Assembly: GCF_030316895.1 (NCBI RefSeq)
Contig: NZ_JASZYV010000001.1
Span: forward strand, 372,001 to 436,000
DNA: 64,000 nucleotides
Source of the DNA: Variovorax dokdonensis
Lineage (GTDB): Bacteria; Pseudomonadota; Gammaproteobacteria; Burkholderiales; Burkholderiaceae_C
Direction: 5' to 3'
Every line of letters starts with the position of its first letter. The first letter of the stretch is position 1. The position numbers and the translations under genes were made by a program. Of the stretch, positions 28,685 through 37,314 are shown one piece after another. The notes beneath the pieces were generated by a model, which saw only the letters and a list, made by a program, of their open reading frames with translations, searched no databases and was not told the origin of the DNA.

Positions 28685-29788
28685 ATGAATAAAGAGCTCG
28701 CCGAGCGCGACGACGCCCAGCCGATGGACCCGATTATCGATGCCGCACTGGCGCGCAGCGGGGGTTGGATGCCCTTCGACCGCTTCATGGATATCGCTCT
28801 TTACACCCCCGGACTGGGCTACTACGCCAACACGCTGGCGAAGTTCGGCCACATGCCGCGTTCGGGCAGCGACTTCGTCACCGGGCCGGAGCTGTCGCCG
28901 CTGTTCGGCCAGACCTTGGCCGTCGCGGTGGCCGACGCGCTGGACCACACCGCCACTTCGGACGTCTGGGAATTCGGCGCCGGCTCGGGCGCGCTCGCGG
29001 AACAGTTGCTCGGCGCACTGGGCGACCGCGTGAGCACCTACACGATCGTCGACCTTTCGGGCACGCTGCGCGAACGGCAGCAGCACAGGCTCGCGCCTTG
29101 GGCCGAGCGGGTCCGCTGGGTGAATGCGCTGCCCGACGTGATCGACGGCGTGGTCGTTGGCAACGAGGTGCTCGACGCCATGCCGGTCAAGCTGCTGGCG
29201 CGGGTTGGCGGCGAATGGTTCGAACGCGGCGTCGCACGCGCGCCCGACGGTACCTTGGCGCATGCCGACCAGCCGACCGATCTTCGACCGCCGGTAGACA
29301 TCCCCGGCGCGCACGACTACCTGACCGAAATCCATCTGCCGGCCGAGGCGTTTGTCGCCACGCTCGCGGAGCACCTGGGCAATGGCGCCGCCTTCTTCCT
29401 CGACTACGGCTTTCCCGAGTCGGAGTACTACCACCCGCAGCGCCACATGGGCACTGTCATGTGCCACCGGGGCCATCAGGCCGATGGCAATGCCTTGGTC
29501 GACGTCGGCTTGAAGGACATCACGGCGCATGTCAACTTCACGGGCGTGGCGCTGGCTGGCCAGGACGCTGGCATGTCGGTGCTGGGCTACTGCAGCCAGG
29601 CCCGCTTCTTGATCAATTGCGGACTGGTGCAAAGGCTGGAAGGGGCCGACGTGCAGCAACGTGCCATGGCGGCCCGGCTCGTGCATGAACACGAGATGGG
29701 CGAACTCTTCAAGGTCATCGGGTTTTGCAACGGCGAGCCGTGGGACGCTGTCGGCTTCAGCGAAGGCGATCGCTCTCACACGTTGTGA
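28685..29788 (+). CDS. Class I SAM-dependent methyltransferase, MidA/NDUFAF7 family
   Basis: Protein of 367 residues related to mitochondrial NDUFAF7, an arginine methyltransferase used in complex I assembly; bacterial members are mostly uncharacterised. Conserved parts are FMDIALYTPGLGYYAN, the SAM-binding EFGAGSGALAEQLL near 95-110, GNEVLDAMPVKL, and FFLDYGFPESEYYHPQR. The ATG at 28685 follows the divergent SDR start by 17 bases and has no clear ribosome-binding site. An in-frame codon at 28652 would extend it into the SDR gene and seems less likely. Confidence 0.88.
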   Translation: MNKELAERDDAQPMDPIIDAALARSGGWMPFDRFMDIALYTPGLGYYANTLAKFGHMPRSGSDFVTGPELSPLFGQTLAVAVADALDHTATSDVWEFGAGSGALAEQLLGALGDRVSTYTIVDLSGTLRERQQHRLAPWAERVRWVNALPDVIDGVVVGNEVLDAMPVKLLARVGGEWFERGVARAPDGTLAHADQPTDLRPPVDIPGAHDYLTEIHLPAEAFVATLAEHLGNGAAFFLDYGFPESEYYHPQRHMGTVMCHRGHQADGNALVDVGLKDITAHVNFTGVALAGQDAGMSVLGYCSQARFLINCGLVQRLEGADVQQRAMAARLVHEHEMGELFKVIGFCNGEPWDAVGFSEGDRSHTL

Positions 29789-29846
29789 GCCTCGGCCGGA
29801 ACGCACCGATCACGATGTCGTCCGGCGCCTGACAGCACAGGCACCC

Positions 29847-31469
29847 TCAGCGTATGCCGTGCATCCTCTTCAGCATCCAGCCGTTCATCGCAATCAGGAC
29901 CAAGCCCGCGGTCGATGGGATGACCGCGAAGATCAGGAAGAACGCCGACATCGAGTAGGCCGATGAAATCTTGTCGATGTAGCTGCCGGTCAAGCCGGCC
30001 AGCAGGTTGGCAAAGGCGGCGTTGACGAACCAGACCCCGAACATCAGGCCCAGCAGGCGGGCCGGCGCAAGACGCGAGATGTAGGAAAGGCCGACCGGCG
30101 ACAGGCAGAGCTCGCCCATGGTGTGCAGCAGATAGGCCAGGCACAGAAAGATCATGCTGACCTGGGCCGTCTTGGCGCCGGCGGGAATGTTGGATGCCCC
30201 GTACGCCAGGGCGCTGAAGCCCAGGCCCAGCAGAATCAGGCCGAGACCAAACTTCACCGGGCCGGAAGGGTTCCACCACTTCTCCCAGGTCTTCGAGAAA
30301 AGCGGCGCCAGCACCACGATGAAGAAGGAATTCAGCACGCCGAACCAGGTGGCCGGGATCTCGGTCTGTTCCATCTGGAATTCGCGACCGAGCATCCACA
30401 GCGACAGGCTCCAGATCAGGGTCAGCGCGGCGGCCAGCAGCAGGTTCGAGAGCAGGTAGCCGCGGCGGCTCATTGCCAGCTTGACCAGCAGCCAGGACAG
30501 GATGGCCACGGGGACCAAGGTCATCAGGCTGTTGACCACCTTGAACAGCAATCCGCTTGCGCCGACCAGGGTGCGGTTGGTGTAGTCGGCTGCGAAGATG
30601 GTCATCGAGCCGCCCGCCTGCTCGAAGGCGAACCAGAAGAAGATCGTGAAGAATGAGAACACCCCGATGACGATCAGGCGATCGCGCACCACATGGGCCG
30701 GGGTATCGTCCGCGGCCGCACCGGCCGTTTCGGTACGCGCCTTGCCGGGCTTCAGGCCAATGTCGCCGAAGATGCCCTGGCTGAAGTAGAACTGCACGGC
30801 GCCCAGGATCATGAAGATGCCGGCCAGGCCGAAGCCGTAGTGCCAACTGATCTTCTCGCCGATGTAGCCACACAGCGAAATGCCGAAGAATGCACCGGCG
30901 TTGATGCCCATGTAGAACAGGGTGAAGCCGCCGTCGCGGGCACTCTCGTTGCCCTTGTCGTAGAGCTGCCCGACGATGGCGGAGATGTTGGGCTTGAACA
31001 GGCCGGTGCCGGCGATCACCAGGCCCAGGCCCATATAAAAGGCGCTCTGAGACCCCAAGAGCAGCGTTGTGTGGCCAGCTGCGATCAGGAATCCGCCCAG
31101 GACGACCGCGCGACGCGTGCCGAGCAGGCGGTCGGCCAGATAGCCGCCGAGGACGGGGGTCAGGTAGACCATCCAGGTGTACCAGCCGTACAGGGACGTG
31201 GCTTCTTCCCGGGTCCAGCCCCAGCCGCCTTTGGCAGCGGTCGAGACGAGGAACAGCACCAGCAGTGCGCGCATGCCGTAGTAGGAGAAGCGCTCCCACA
31301 TCTCGGTGAAGAACAGGACGAACAGACTGTCGGGATGCCCCAGGATCGTTCGAGGCGCGGCGGTCGTTGCGACGCCGCCCGATGTGTTGGCGGAGTTCGA
31401 GTTCAAGTCGGCACCCCAGGAACAAGCAGCAGAAGCGGCAAGCAAAAGCCGCCCAGATGCGTTTCGCAT
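29847..31469 (-). CDS. POT/PTR family proton-dependent oligopeptide transporter
   Basis: Major facilitator peptide transporter with about 14 membrane helices. The family signature FFTEMWERFSYYGMRALL opens the first helix; KPNISAIVGQLY and the late SPVGLSYISRL region are also typical. The longest reading from the ATG at 31469 has 540 residues, but its first 21 look unrelated to the family and have no ribosome-binding site. A TTG at 31406 would give 519 residues starting NSNSANTSGG and fits the family better. That TTG overlaps the stop of a 26-codon frame that does have a strong GGGAGG site (see the leader feature). It imports di- and tripeptides with protons. The gene has no operon partner. 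Confidence 0.9.
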   Translation of the reverse strand: MRNASGRLLLAASAACSWGADLNSNSANTSGGVATTAAPRTILGHPDSLFVLFFTEMWERFSYYGMRALLVLFLVSTAAKGGWGWTREEATSLYGWYTWMVYLTPVLGGYLADRLLGTRRAVVLGGFLIAAGHTTLLLGSQSAFYMGLGLVIAGTGLFKPNISAIVGQLYDKGNESARDGGFTLFYMGINAGAFFGISLCGYIGEKISWHYGFGLAGIFMILGAVQFYFSQGIFGDIGLKPGKARTETAGAAADDTPAHVVRDRLIVIGVFSFFTIFFWFAFEQAGGSMTIFAADYTNRTLVGASGLLFKVVNSLMTLVPVAILSWLLVKLAMSRRGYLLSNLLLAAALTLIWSLSLWMLGREFQMEQTEIPATWFGVLNSFFIVVLAPLFSKTWEKWWNPSGPVKFGLGLILLGLGFSALAYGASNIPAGAKTAQVSMIFLCLAYLLHTMGELCLSPVGLSYISRLAPARLLGLMFGVWFVNAAFANLLAGLTGSYIDKISSAYSMSAFFLIFAVIPSTAGLVLIAMNGWMLKRMHGIR

Positions 31470-31483
31470 TCACGCTTGGTCAT
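31403..31483 (-). CDS. Possible 26-codon leader ORF coupled to the POT transporter
   Basis: On the minus strand GGGAGGGG lies eight bases before an ATG at 31483 that opens a 26-codon frame beginning MTKREC. Its TGA (31405-31403) overlaps a TTG (31406-31404) that is in frame with the transporter. The layout looks like a leader peptide whose translation delivers ribosomes to the transporter start. It could also be chance, or a one-base sequence error that split a single N-terminus. No regulatory codon run or paired hairpins are evident. Confidence 0.35.
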   Translation of the reverse strand: MTKRECETHLGGFCLPLLLLVPGVPT

Positions 31484-31665
31484 AGGGGTCCCCTCCCTTG
31501 ATGTTCTTCGACACCAAGCCTACCAACGCGTTTTGCTTGCGCACGAACGAGCGTCAGCCAGTTGAAACGGGGAGTTATGAGAAAACAAGTTGCGCAAGTG
31601 GTGACGCCAATGCGCTGGCGACTGAATCGCAGTCCGCTGGTGCGGTGAATTCAGATTCCGTGATC

Positions 31666-31697
31666 AAGGTGCGCCGCCGCTGTGGGCGGCGCACCTT
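31666..31697 (-). terminator. Perfect 13-bp hairpin downstream of the PRC-barrel gene
   Basis: Arms AAGGTGCGCCGCC and GGCGGCGCACCTT pair without mismatch around a six-base loop, 36 bases past the PRC-barrel gene stop. There is no long U tract on the minus strand (GATCAC follows), and only TTT follows on the plus strand. A stem this strong may still stop or protect the 3' end of the PRC-barrel transcript and insulate the transporter gene downstream. Confidence 0.55.
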
Positions 31698-31733
31698 TGG
31701 AGAGCCTTCAGCGGCTCATGGGCTCATGCCCGC

Positions 31734-32096
31734 TCAAACACCGAAGTAGCGGTTGACGCCCATCACGTACGCGTCGTCGTAGTCCGGCGTCTGGTCGGAG
31801 GCATACCGCGGAGCGCCGTCGATGGTGGGCTTGTCGAGGTTCACGACATAGCCTTCGCGCTCGGTGTCGTACTTGAGCATAGGCCAGGGGATCGGGTAGC
31901 GGTCCGAGCCAATGCCCAGGAAGCCTCCGAACTCCATCACGGCGTAGCGCACCTGTCCGGAGATCTTGTCGATCATGAGGTCGTCGATGCTGCCGAGCTT
32001 TTCGCCCAGCACGTCATACACGTCGGTGCCTTCGACGCGGTCGGAGGAAATCACGTCGTTGCGGGTGGTTGTCGTCGTCATTGCTGCGTTCTCCAT
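31734..32096 (-). CDS. PRC-barrel domain protein
   Basis: Small cytosolic protein of 120 residues with a PRC-barrel domain over about residues 15-85 (VEGTDVYDVLGEKLGSIDDL, then YAVMEFGGFLGIG and YPIPWPML). Members of this stress-associated group occur widely in proteobacteria; no enzymatic role is known. An alternative ATG five codons in (MTTTTT) is possible. It is transcribed alone, with a strong hairpin 36 bases past its stop. Confidence 0.85.
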   Translation of the reverse strand: MENAAMTTTTTRNDVISSDRVEGTDVYDVLGEKLGSIDDLMIDKISGQVRYAVMEFGGFLGIGSDRYPIPWPMLKYDTEREGYVVNLDKPTIDGAPRYASDQTPDYDDAYVMGVNRYFGV

Positions 32097-32264
32097 GGTC
32101 CGTCGCTGCTGGGTCAGCAGAGGGCCTTCGGGTTGTCGATTGCCCAGTGACCCGGTTATCGCCCCGCACGCGGCAAAAGCCGATCGGCGGCATGGCCGAT
32201 GCGGTGTAGGCGCCTGCGCGCAGGTGGTGGGAGGGTGTCAGCGACGGCCGACGCGCGGGCGGCG

Positions 32265-32744
32265 TCAGGCGCGCAACATGCGCGTCATGTAGACGCTGTT
32301 CGGGTCATCGGTGTAGTCCGCAAATGGGCCACAGACCTCGAATCCGAAGCTGGCGTAAAGCTGGCGCGCGGGCGCGAATTCGGGCTGAGATCCGGTCTCG
32401 AGGCTCAGGCGTGCGAGCTCGCGGCGCTGTGCCTCTTGCACGATGTATTGGAGCAGCGCTCGCCCCACGCCCGTCCCGCGGTGTGCGTGCGCGCTGCGCA
32501 TCGACTTGATCTCGCCATGCCGCGCATCGAGCATCTTGAGCGCACCGCAGCCGACCAGCTCGTCGCCGCGCCAGGCCGTCCAGAAGCTGATTTCAGGCCG
32601 ACGCAAGCGATCGAGATCGAGCGCATGGACGCTCTCCGGCGGGGACAGGCTGCGCATGTGGGACAGATGCTCCTCGAGCAGCAGTCTGATCGGCTCGCCG
32701 CGCAGATCGTCGAGCCGGATGACAGGGGCGGCCGATAGGTTCAT
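32265..32744 (-). CDS. GNAT family N-acetyltransferase (first of three)
   Basis: Acetyl-CoA-dependent N-acetyltransferase of 159 residues. Motif A, the acetyl-CoA pyrophosphate loop, is HRGTGVGRALL near 90-100, preceded by EIKSMRSAHA; YASFGFEVCGPF is the usual C-terminal strand and helix. The substrate is unknown; the shape is similar to YsnE/PhnO-like enzymes. It is the last of three adjacent GNAT genes on this strand and starts seven bases after the second one stops. Confidence 0.9.
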   Translation of the reverse strand: MNLSAAPVIRLDDLRGEPIRLLLEEHLSHMRSLSPPESVHALDLDRLRRPEISFWTAWRGDELVGCGALKMLDARHGEIKSMRSAHAHRGTGVGRALLQYIVQEAQRRELARLSLETGSQPEFAPARQLYASFGFEVCGPFADYTDDPNSVYMTRMLRA

Positions 32745-32751
32745 CCCGGCT

Positions 32752-33456
32752 TCAGTCCCTGGCGATGACGCGGACCAACGTTTCCAGGTGATCCTCGAAA
32801 CCCATGCGTCGATAGAGCCCGATGGCGGCGGCGTTGCGGCTGAGAACGTTCAGTACCGGGACTTCGCCGCGCTCCATCTGGTGCCCGACCAGATGGAGGA
32901 TCAGCCGGCGTGCCAGCCCGCGGCCCTGCATCTCGGGGTGGGTGCAGACGGCGCTGATTTCGCGCAGCGGCCCGGCCGCGCTGCGTTCGCCCGCCATGGC
33001 CACCAGGCGTCCCGAAGGGCCTTCGCCCTCGAACAGGCCGACGTATTCGCCCATGTCCAGATTGCGCGGGCCGAATGGTCCGGGGCGGGTGATGTCGATC
33101 AGCGTCGTCACCTGCGGCAGATATTCGGCACCCAAGCGGACGAGATTGAGCTGAGCGTCTTGCGATGGCGCCGGTCCGCGCCAGATCATCTTCAACATCG
33201 GCGCCTCGAACTGCACTTGCCAGCCTGTAGGCGGTGCGCCGGTCCAGCCGTCGCAGTAGAGCGATTCGCCCGGTGCCACCAGCGTTGCAAGGAGATCCAG
33301 CCGGGGATGGCTCGGATCGGCAAAGCCTGCGATGGGCGGAAAGCCCGGCGCATAGCGGCGGACTTGGTCGTCGCCCAGGGCCATGTGACGCTGCGAACCG
33401 GCGAGCGCGTTCCAGAACAGGTTGTCCAGCAGCGCGCCGGGATCTCCCGCCGTCAC
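32752..33456 (-). CDS. GNAT family N-acetyltransferase (second of three)
   Basis: Protein of 234 residues with the acetyl-CoA loop HPEMQGRGLARRLILHL near 175 and the FR47-type end segment AIGLYRRMGFEDHLET. The first half is less conserved. FR47-like proteins are the closest group by motif. The start is GTG at 33456, which overlaps the stop of the upstream GNAT gene (GTGA), so the two are co-translated. A longer reading to 33936 would run antiparallel through the neighbouring gene and was rejected. Substrate unknown. Confidence 0.86.
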   Translation of the reverse strand: MTAGDPGALLDNLFWNALAGSQRHMALGDDQVRRYAPGFPPIAGFADPSHPRLDLLATLVAPGESLYCDGWTGAPPTGWQVQFEAPMLKMIWRGPAPSQDAQLNLVRLGAEYLPQVTTLIDITRPGPFGPRNLDMGEYVGLFEGEGPSGRLVAMAGERSAAGPLREISAVCTHPEMQGRGLARRLILHLVGHQMERGEVPVLNVLSRNAAAIGLYRRMGFEDHLETLVRVIARD

Positions 33457-33902
33457 GCGCCTTGTCCTTGCACGCTGGGCCGCAGGTAGCCGTCTGCCAG
33501 CGCCTGCGCCTGGTTCTGGAAGATGGCCATGGCGGTGCTCATCCGCGCGAAGCCGAGCTTTTCGTAGAAGCCCTCCTTGCCCGGAACGGCGTACAGGATG
33601 ATCTTGCGGTGCCCGCGGGATGCCTCCACCAGTCGCTCGACGATCTGCCGCCCCAGCCCGATGCCCTGGTGAGTGGGCAGCACCGCCACGTCGCAGATGT
33701 AGGAGCAGTCGACCCCATCGGCGAGCGCGCGGCCGGCGCCCACCAGCACGTCGCGCTCGTAGACCAGGAAGCGGAACATGCTGTGGGTGAAAGCGGTGCG
33801 CAGGCCTTCGGGCCGCTTGTCGCCCAACGGCGCCACGCGGTAGAGCGCCGCCAGCGCATTCCAGTCGAGATCGTCGATGGCGGAAGACCAGCGCAGGGAC
33901 AT
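33453..33902 (-). CDS. GNAT family N-acetyltransferase (third of three, first transcribed)
   Basis: Compact acetyltransferase of 149 residues with CDVAVLPTHQGIGLGRQIV (acetyl-CoA loop QGIGLG near 80) and FYEKLGFARMSTAM near the C-terminus. The arrangement is typical of small single-domain GNATs that act on amines or on protein N-termini; the substrate is not evident. It is divergent from hisN with 47 bases between starts, and its stop overlaps the next GNAT start. Confidence 0.9.
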   Translation of the reverse strand: MSLRWSSAIDDLDWNALAALYRVAPLGDKRPEGLRTAFTHSMFRFLVYERDVLVGAGRALADGVDCSYICDVAVLPTHQGIGLGRQIVERLVEASRGHRKIILYAVPGKEGFYEKLGFARMSTAMAIFQNQAQALADGYLRPSVQGQGA

Positions 33903-33949
33903 GGGTCGGGGATGCAGGGAAGGGAGGGAGATTCAAGTCTAATGCGGGA

Positions 33950-34744
33950 ATGACCGATACGAATTCGCGCGACCTTCTTCAACTGGCCTGCGCGCTGGCC
34001 GACGCGGCGGCGGCGCATTCGATGCGCTATTTCCGCACGCCGCTGCCCATCATCACCAAGAACGACCAGAGCCCCGTGACGCTGGCCGACCGCGACGCCG
34101 AGGCCGCCATGCGCGCGATCCTGGCGGAGCGCGGCCCGTCCGACGGCATCTACGGCGAGGAACACGGCAGCGAGCGCCTGGATGCCGGCCGCGTCTGGGT
34201 GCTCGACCCGATCGACGGCACGCGCAGCTTCATTACCGGCTCGCCGCTGTGGGGGACGCTGATCGGCGTGCTCGAAGGTGGCCGCGTGCGGCTGGGCATG
34301 GTCGACATGCCCGTGCTGCGCGAGCGCTGGTGGGGCCTGCGCGATGCAGACGGCGGCGGTGCGATCGCGCTGCGCAACGGCCAGCCGGTGCAAGCGAGCG
34401 AATGCACGCGCATCGAGGACGCGCGCATCGTCTGCACCTCACCCGACATCTTTGCGCCCGACGACTGGCAGGCGTTCGATGCGCTGAGCAAGCGCTGTGC
34501 GATGCGGCGCTTCGGCGGCGACTGCTATGGCTACGCACAACTGGCTGGCGGAACCATCGACCTGGTGGTCGAGACCGGCCTGCAGCCTTACGACTACCTC
34601 GGCCCGGCCGGCCTGATCGAGGCGGCGGGCGGGGTCATCACCGACTGGCAGGGCCGGCCGCTGGGCCTGCAGTCCGACGGCCGGGTGGTCGCGGCTGCAA
34701 CCCCTCAATTGCACCGCGCTGCGCTGCAGGCCTTGGGCGCGTAG
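33950..34744 (+). CDS. hisN: Histidinol-phosphatase, inositol-monophosphatase type (HisN)
   Basis: Magnesium-dependent phosphatase of 264 residues. Metal-binding motifs are GEEHG near 67, DPIDGTRSF near 84 and GGDCYGYAQLAGG near 190. The set, with FITGSPLWGTLIG, matches histidinol-phosphatases of the IMPase superfamily, which complete histidine synthesis in many proteobacteria lacking the HAD-type enzyme. A general inositol or sugar phosphatase is the alternative. It is followed at short distance by DUF2905 and ROK kinase genes on the same strand. Confidence 0.85.
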   Translation: MTDTNSRDLLQLACALADAAAAHSMRYFRTPLPIITKNDQSPVTLADRDAEAAMRAILAERGPSDGIYGEEHGSERLDAGRVWVLDPIDGTRSFITGSPLWGTLIGVLEGGRVRLGMVDMPVLRERWWGLRDADGGGAIALRNGQPVQASECTRIEDARIVCTSPDIFAPDDWQAFDALSKRCAMRRFGGDCYGYAQLAGGTIDLVVETGLQPYDYLGPAGLIEAAGGVITDWQGRPLGLQSDGRVVAAATPQLHRAALQALGA

Positions 34745-34753
34745 ACTGCCATC

Positions 34754-34951
34754 ATGATTCGCTGGATGCTGGTCGTCGTCATCGCGCTGCTGGTCTTCCA
34801 AGGGCTGACCGCGTGGCTGCGCCGCTATCTCGGCTTCGGCCGCCTGCCCGGTGACTTCGTTTTCCGCGCCTTCGGGCGCCAATGGGATCTGCCGCTGGGC
34901 AGCACCGTCCTCCTGAGCCTGGTCGCTGCGGCGATCGCGCACTGGATCTGA
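34754..34951 (+). CDS. DUF2905 family small membrane protein
   Basis: A 65-residue protein with two predicted membrane helices (MLVVVIALLVFQGLTAWL and TVLLSLVAAAIAHW) around the conserved GRLPGDFVF loop that defines DUF2905. Function unknown. It lies between hisN (9 bases) and the ROK kinase (14 bases) and is probably co-transcribed with them. Confidence 0.85.
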   Translation: MIRWMLVVVIALLVFQGLTAWLRRYLGFGRLPGDFVFRAFGRQWDLPLGSTVLLSLVAAAIAHWI

Positions 34952-34965
34952 CAAGGAACTTCTTG

Positions 34966-35889
34966 ATGCGAGCTTGCGTCGACGTCGGCGGAACCAAGGT
35001 TGCGGTGAGCCTGTCGCCGAAGGCCGGTGAGCCACTGGTGGGGCGCCTGACAGAGCCCACCGCCAAGACCGGCGACAACGATGCGCTGGCCCGGCAGATC
35101 ATTCGACTGATCGACCAGGCCTGCGCGCAGCAGGGCGTGGATGTGGCCGACGTCGCGTGCGTGGGCGTGTCCACCTGCGGGCCTTTCCAGTTGCGTGACG
35201 GCATGGTCGAACTGGCCACGCCCAACATCTGCGGAGGACTGGCTGGCCCGGAGCGGGACGCACCCAACCGATGGCTGACGGCGCAGCTGGAAGCACCCCT
35301 CAAACAACGCTTCGGCCGTGTGCGTGTGGAAAACGATGGCATCGCCGCCCTGGAGGCAGAGCGTCGCTGGGGCGCGCTGCAGGGGCTGGCGCATTGCGCC
35401 TACGTCACCTGGAGCACCGGCGTCGGCGTTGGCCTGTGCGTGGATGGCCGCATCCTGCGCGGCAAGAACGGCAATGCGGGTCACGCCGGCCACAGTTTCG
35501 TGGTGGACGACGACAGCAGCACCTGCGGCTGCGGCAATGTCGGCGATGTCGAGGCCCTGGTGGCTGGCAGCGGGGTGGCCAACCGCCTCGGGCAATCGGC
35601 AGCCGAACTGATGGCGGCAGCCCAGCGCGGCGAACCCTCTGCGCTGCAAGTGACCGATGCGCTGTGCCGCATCATGGGCCGGCTGCTCTACAACCTGGTA
35701 GCCACTTTGGACCTGGAGCGCATCAGCCTGGGCGGCAGCGTGTTCTGGCACAACCGCGACCTGCTGTTGCCTCGGCTGCGCGAAGAAGTACAGGCCCATC
35801 TGCCTGCCCTCACGAGCGGCGCTCAGATCGTGCCGGCGGGTTTGGGCGACCGGGTGGGCGACTACGCAGCGCTGGCGCTGCTGGATTGA
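34966..35889 (+). CDS. ROK family sugar kinase
   Basis: Kinase of 307 residues with the ATP phosphate-binding motif DVGGTK at residues 5-10, VENDG near 122 (catalytic Asp) and the ROK segment GNAGHAGHSF. It likely phosphorylates glucose or fructose. The zinc motif normally reads CxCGxxGCxE; here it is CGCGNVGDVE, so the third cysteine is replaced by aspartate. AAGGA lies eight bases before the ATG at 34966. It is last in the hisN-DUF2905-kinase run and ends at a hairpin shared with the convergent otsA gene. Confidence 0.9.
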   Translation: MRACVDVGGTKVAVSLSPKAGEPLVGRLTEPTAKTGDNDALARQIIRLIDQACAQQGVDVADVACVGVSTCGPFQLRDGMVELATPNICGGLAGPERDAPNRWLTAQLEAPLKQRFGRVRVENDGIAALEAERRWGALQGLAHCAYVTWSTGVGVGLCVDGRILRGKNGNAGHAGHSFVVDDDSSTCGCGNVGDVEALVAGSGVANRLGQSAAELMAAAQRGEPSALQVTDALCRIMGRLLYNLVATLDLERISLGGSVFWHNRDLLLPRLREEVQAHLPALTSGAQIVPAGLGDRVGDYAALALLD

Positions 35890-35893
35890 GGCC

Positions 35894-35911
35894 GGGGCGC
35901 CTTCGCGCCCC
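35894..35911. terminator. Bidirectional hairpin between ROK kinase and otsA
   Basis: GGGGCGC and GCGCCCC pair perfectly around a CTTC loop, in the 27 bases between two convergent stops. CTTC loops are unusually stable. There is no strong U tract on either side, so termination efficiency is uncertain. Confidence 0.6.
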
Positions 35912-35916
35912 TTGCG

Positions 35917-37314
35917 TCAGCGCGCGACCCGGTGTTCCCCTGGCGCATTGCGCAGTGCCTCCATGAAGGCATTGCGCCACCAATGCACATCGAATTCGCG
36001 AATGCGCGCCAGCAGGCGCTGATGCCTCAGCTTGCGTTCTTCCAGCGGCATGCTCAGCGCGTGCTGGATGACTTCGGCCGTGCCATGGACGTCGTAGGGG
36101 TTGACCAGCAACGCCTCCTTCAACTGCTCGGCTGCGCCGGCAAAGCGTGAAAGCACCAGCACGCCGGGGTCATCCGGGTTCTGGGCGACCACGTACTCCT
36201 TGGCCACCAGGTTCATGCCGTCTCGAAGCGGCGTCACCAGTCCGACGGCCGAGGCCCTGCACAGGCCCGGGACCCTCCGGCGCGCAACCACCCGGTGGAT
36301 GTAGCGCACCGGCATCCAGTCCAGTTCGCCGTAGTCGCCGTTGATCGCGCCGCACAGCGATTCGAGCTCGCGGCGGATGTCGGCATACGCGTCGACCGAC
36401 TCGCGCGTGGGCGACGCGATCTGGATCAACGTGGCGCTGCGACGGTTCTCGGGGTAGTTGGCGAGCAGTTCGCGAAAGGCCTGCACGCGCTGCGGAATGC
36501 CCTTGGAATAGTCGAGACGGTCGATGCCCAGAAGCAACCTGCGGCTGGAGTATTCGCGGCTCATGGTCTCGTACATGTCGCGGGCGTCCTTGGCCTGCGT
36601 GAGCGCTTCGAACTCCTGAACGTCGATGCCGATCGGAAAGGCCGCGCAGCGCAGCATGCTGCCGTAGGCGCGGTAGAGGTTGTCGCCAAGCACTTCGCCC
36701 GCGGCCTCGTTGCGCACGTAGTGCTCGAAGTGCTGCACGTCCTGTTGCGCCTGCAGGCCCACCAGGTCATAGGCGAAGAGCGAGCGCATCAGCCAGTCGT
36801 GCTGCGGGATCGACGCAAAGATGATCTGGGGCGGCAGCGGAATGTGCAGGAAGAAGCCGATTCGGTTCTTGCAGCCCATGGCGCGCAGCTCGGCCGCCAG
36901 CGGGATCATGTGGTAGTCGTGCACCCAGACGATGTCGTCGGGCTGGAGCAGCGGCATCAGCTTGCGAGCGAACAGCTGGTTCACGCGCCGGTAGCCGGTC
37001 ACGTAGCCGGCCGAGAACGATGCCAGGTCGAGCCGGTTGTGGAACACCGGCCACAGCACGTTGTTGCTGTAGCCCAGGTAGTAGCTGTCGTGGTCATCGC
37101 GGCACAGGTCGATGGTGGCCAGCAGCACCTGCCCGGCCTGCTGCTGATGCAGTTCGCCTTCGCCGGTGGGGCCGTCCTCGACGATCGTGCCGCTCCAGCC
37201 GAACCACATGCCGCCGGTCTGCTGCAACGAATCGCCCAGGGCGACGGCAAGCCCGCCGGCGGCCGCCTTGCGCGGGTCGGCAACGCGGTTGGAAACGACG
37301 ACCAGGCGGCTCAT
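35917..37314 (-). CDS. otsA: Trehalose-6-phosphate synthase OtsA
   Basis: GT20 retaining glycosyltransferase that joins UDP-glucose and glucose-6-phosphate. It has 465 residues. Key segments are [11 protein letters not shown] at the N-terminus, the WSG loop (GMWFGWSG), VWVHDYHM near 130, [17 protein letters not shown] near 262, and [13 protein letters not shown] near 358. The ATG at 37314 overlaps the GH15 stop (ATGA). It is the third gene of the otsB-GH15-otsA block. The product trehalose is an osmo- and desiccation protectant. Confidence 0.96.
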   Translation of the reverse strand: MSRLVVVSNRVADPRKAAAGGLAVALGDSLQQTGGMWFGWSGTIVEDGPTGEGELHQQQAGQVLLATIDLCRDDHDSYYLGYSNNVLWPVFHNRLDLASFSAGYVTGYRRVNQLFARKLMPLLQPDDIVWVHDYHMIPLAAELRAMGCKNRIGFFLHIPLPPQIIFASIPQHDWLMRSLFAYDLVGLQAQQDVQHFEHYVRNEAAGEVLGDNLYRAYGSMLRCAAFPIGIDVQEFEALTQAKDARDMYETMSREYSSRRLLLGIDRLDYSKGIPQRVQAFRELLANYPENRRSATLIQIASPTRESVDAYADIRRELESLCGAINGDYGELDWMPVRYIHRVVARRRVPGLCRASAVGLVTPLRDGMNLVAKEYVVAQNPDDPGVLVLSRFAGAAEQLKEALLVNPYDVHGTAEVIQHALSMPLEERKLRHQRLLARIREFDVHWWRNAFMEALRNAPGEHRVAR

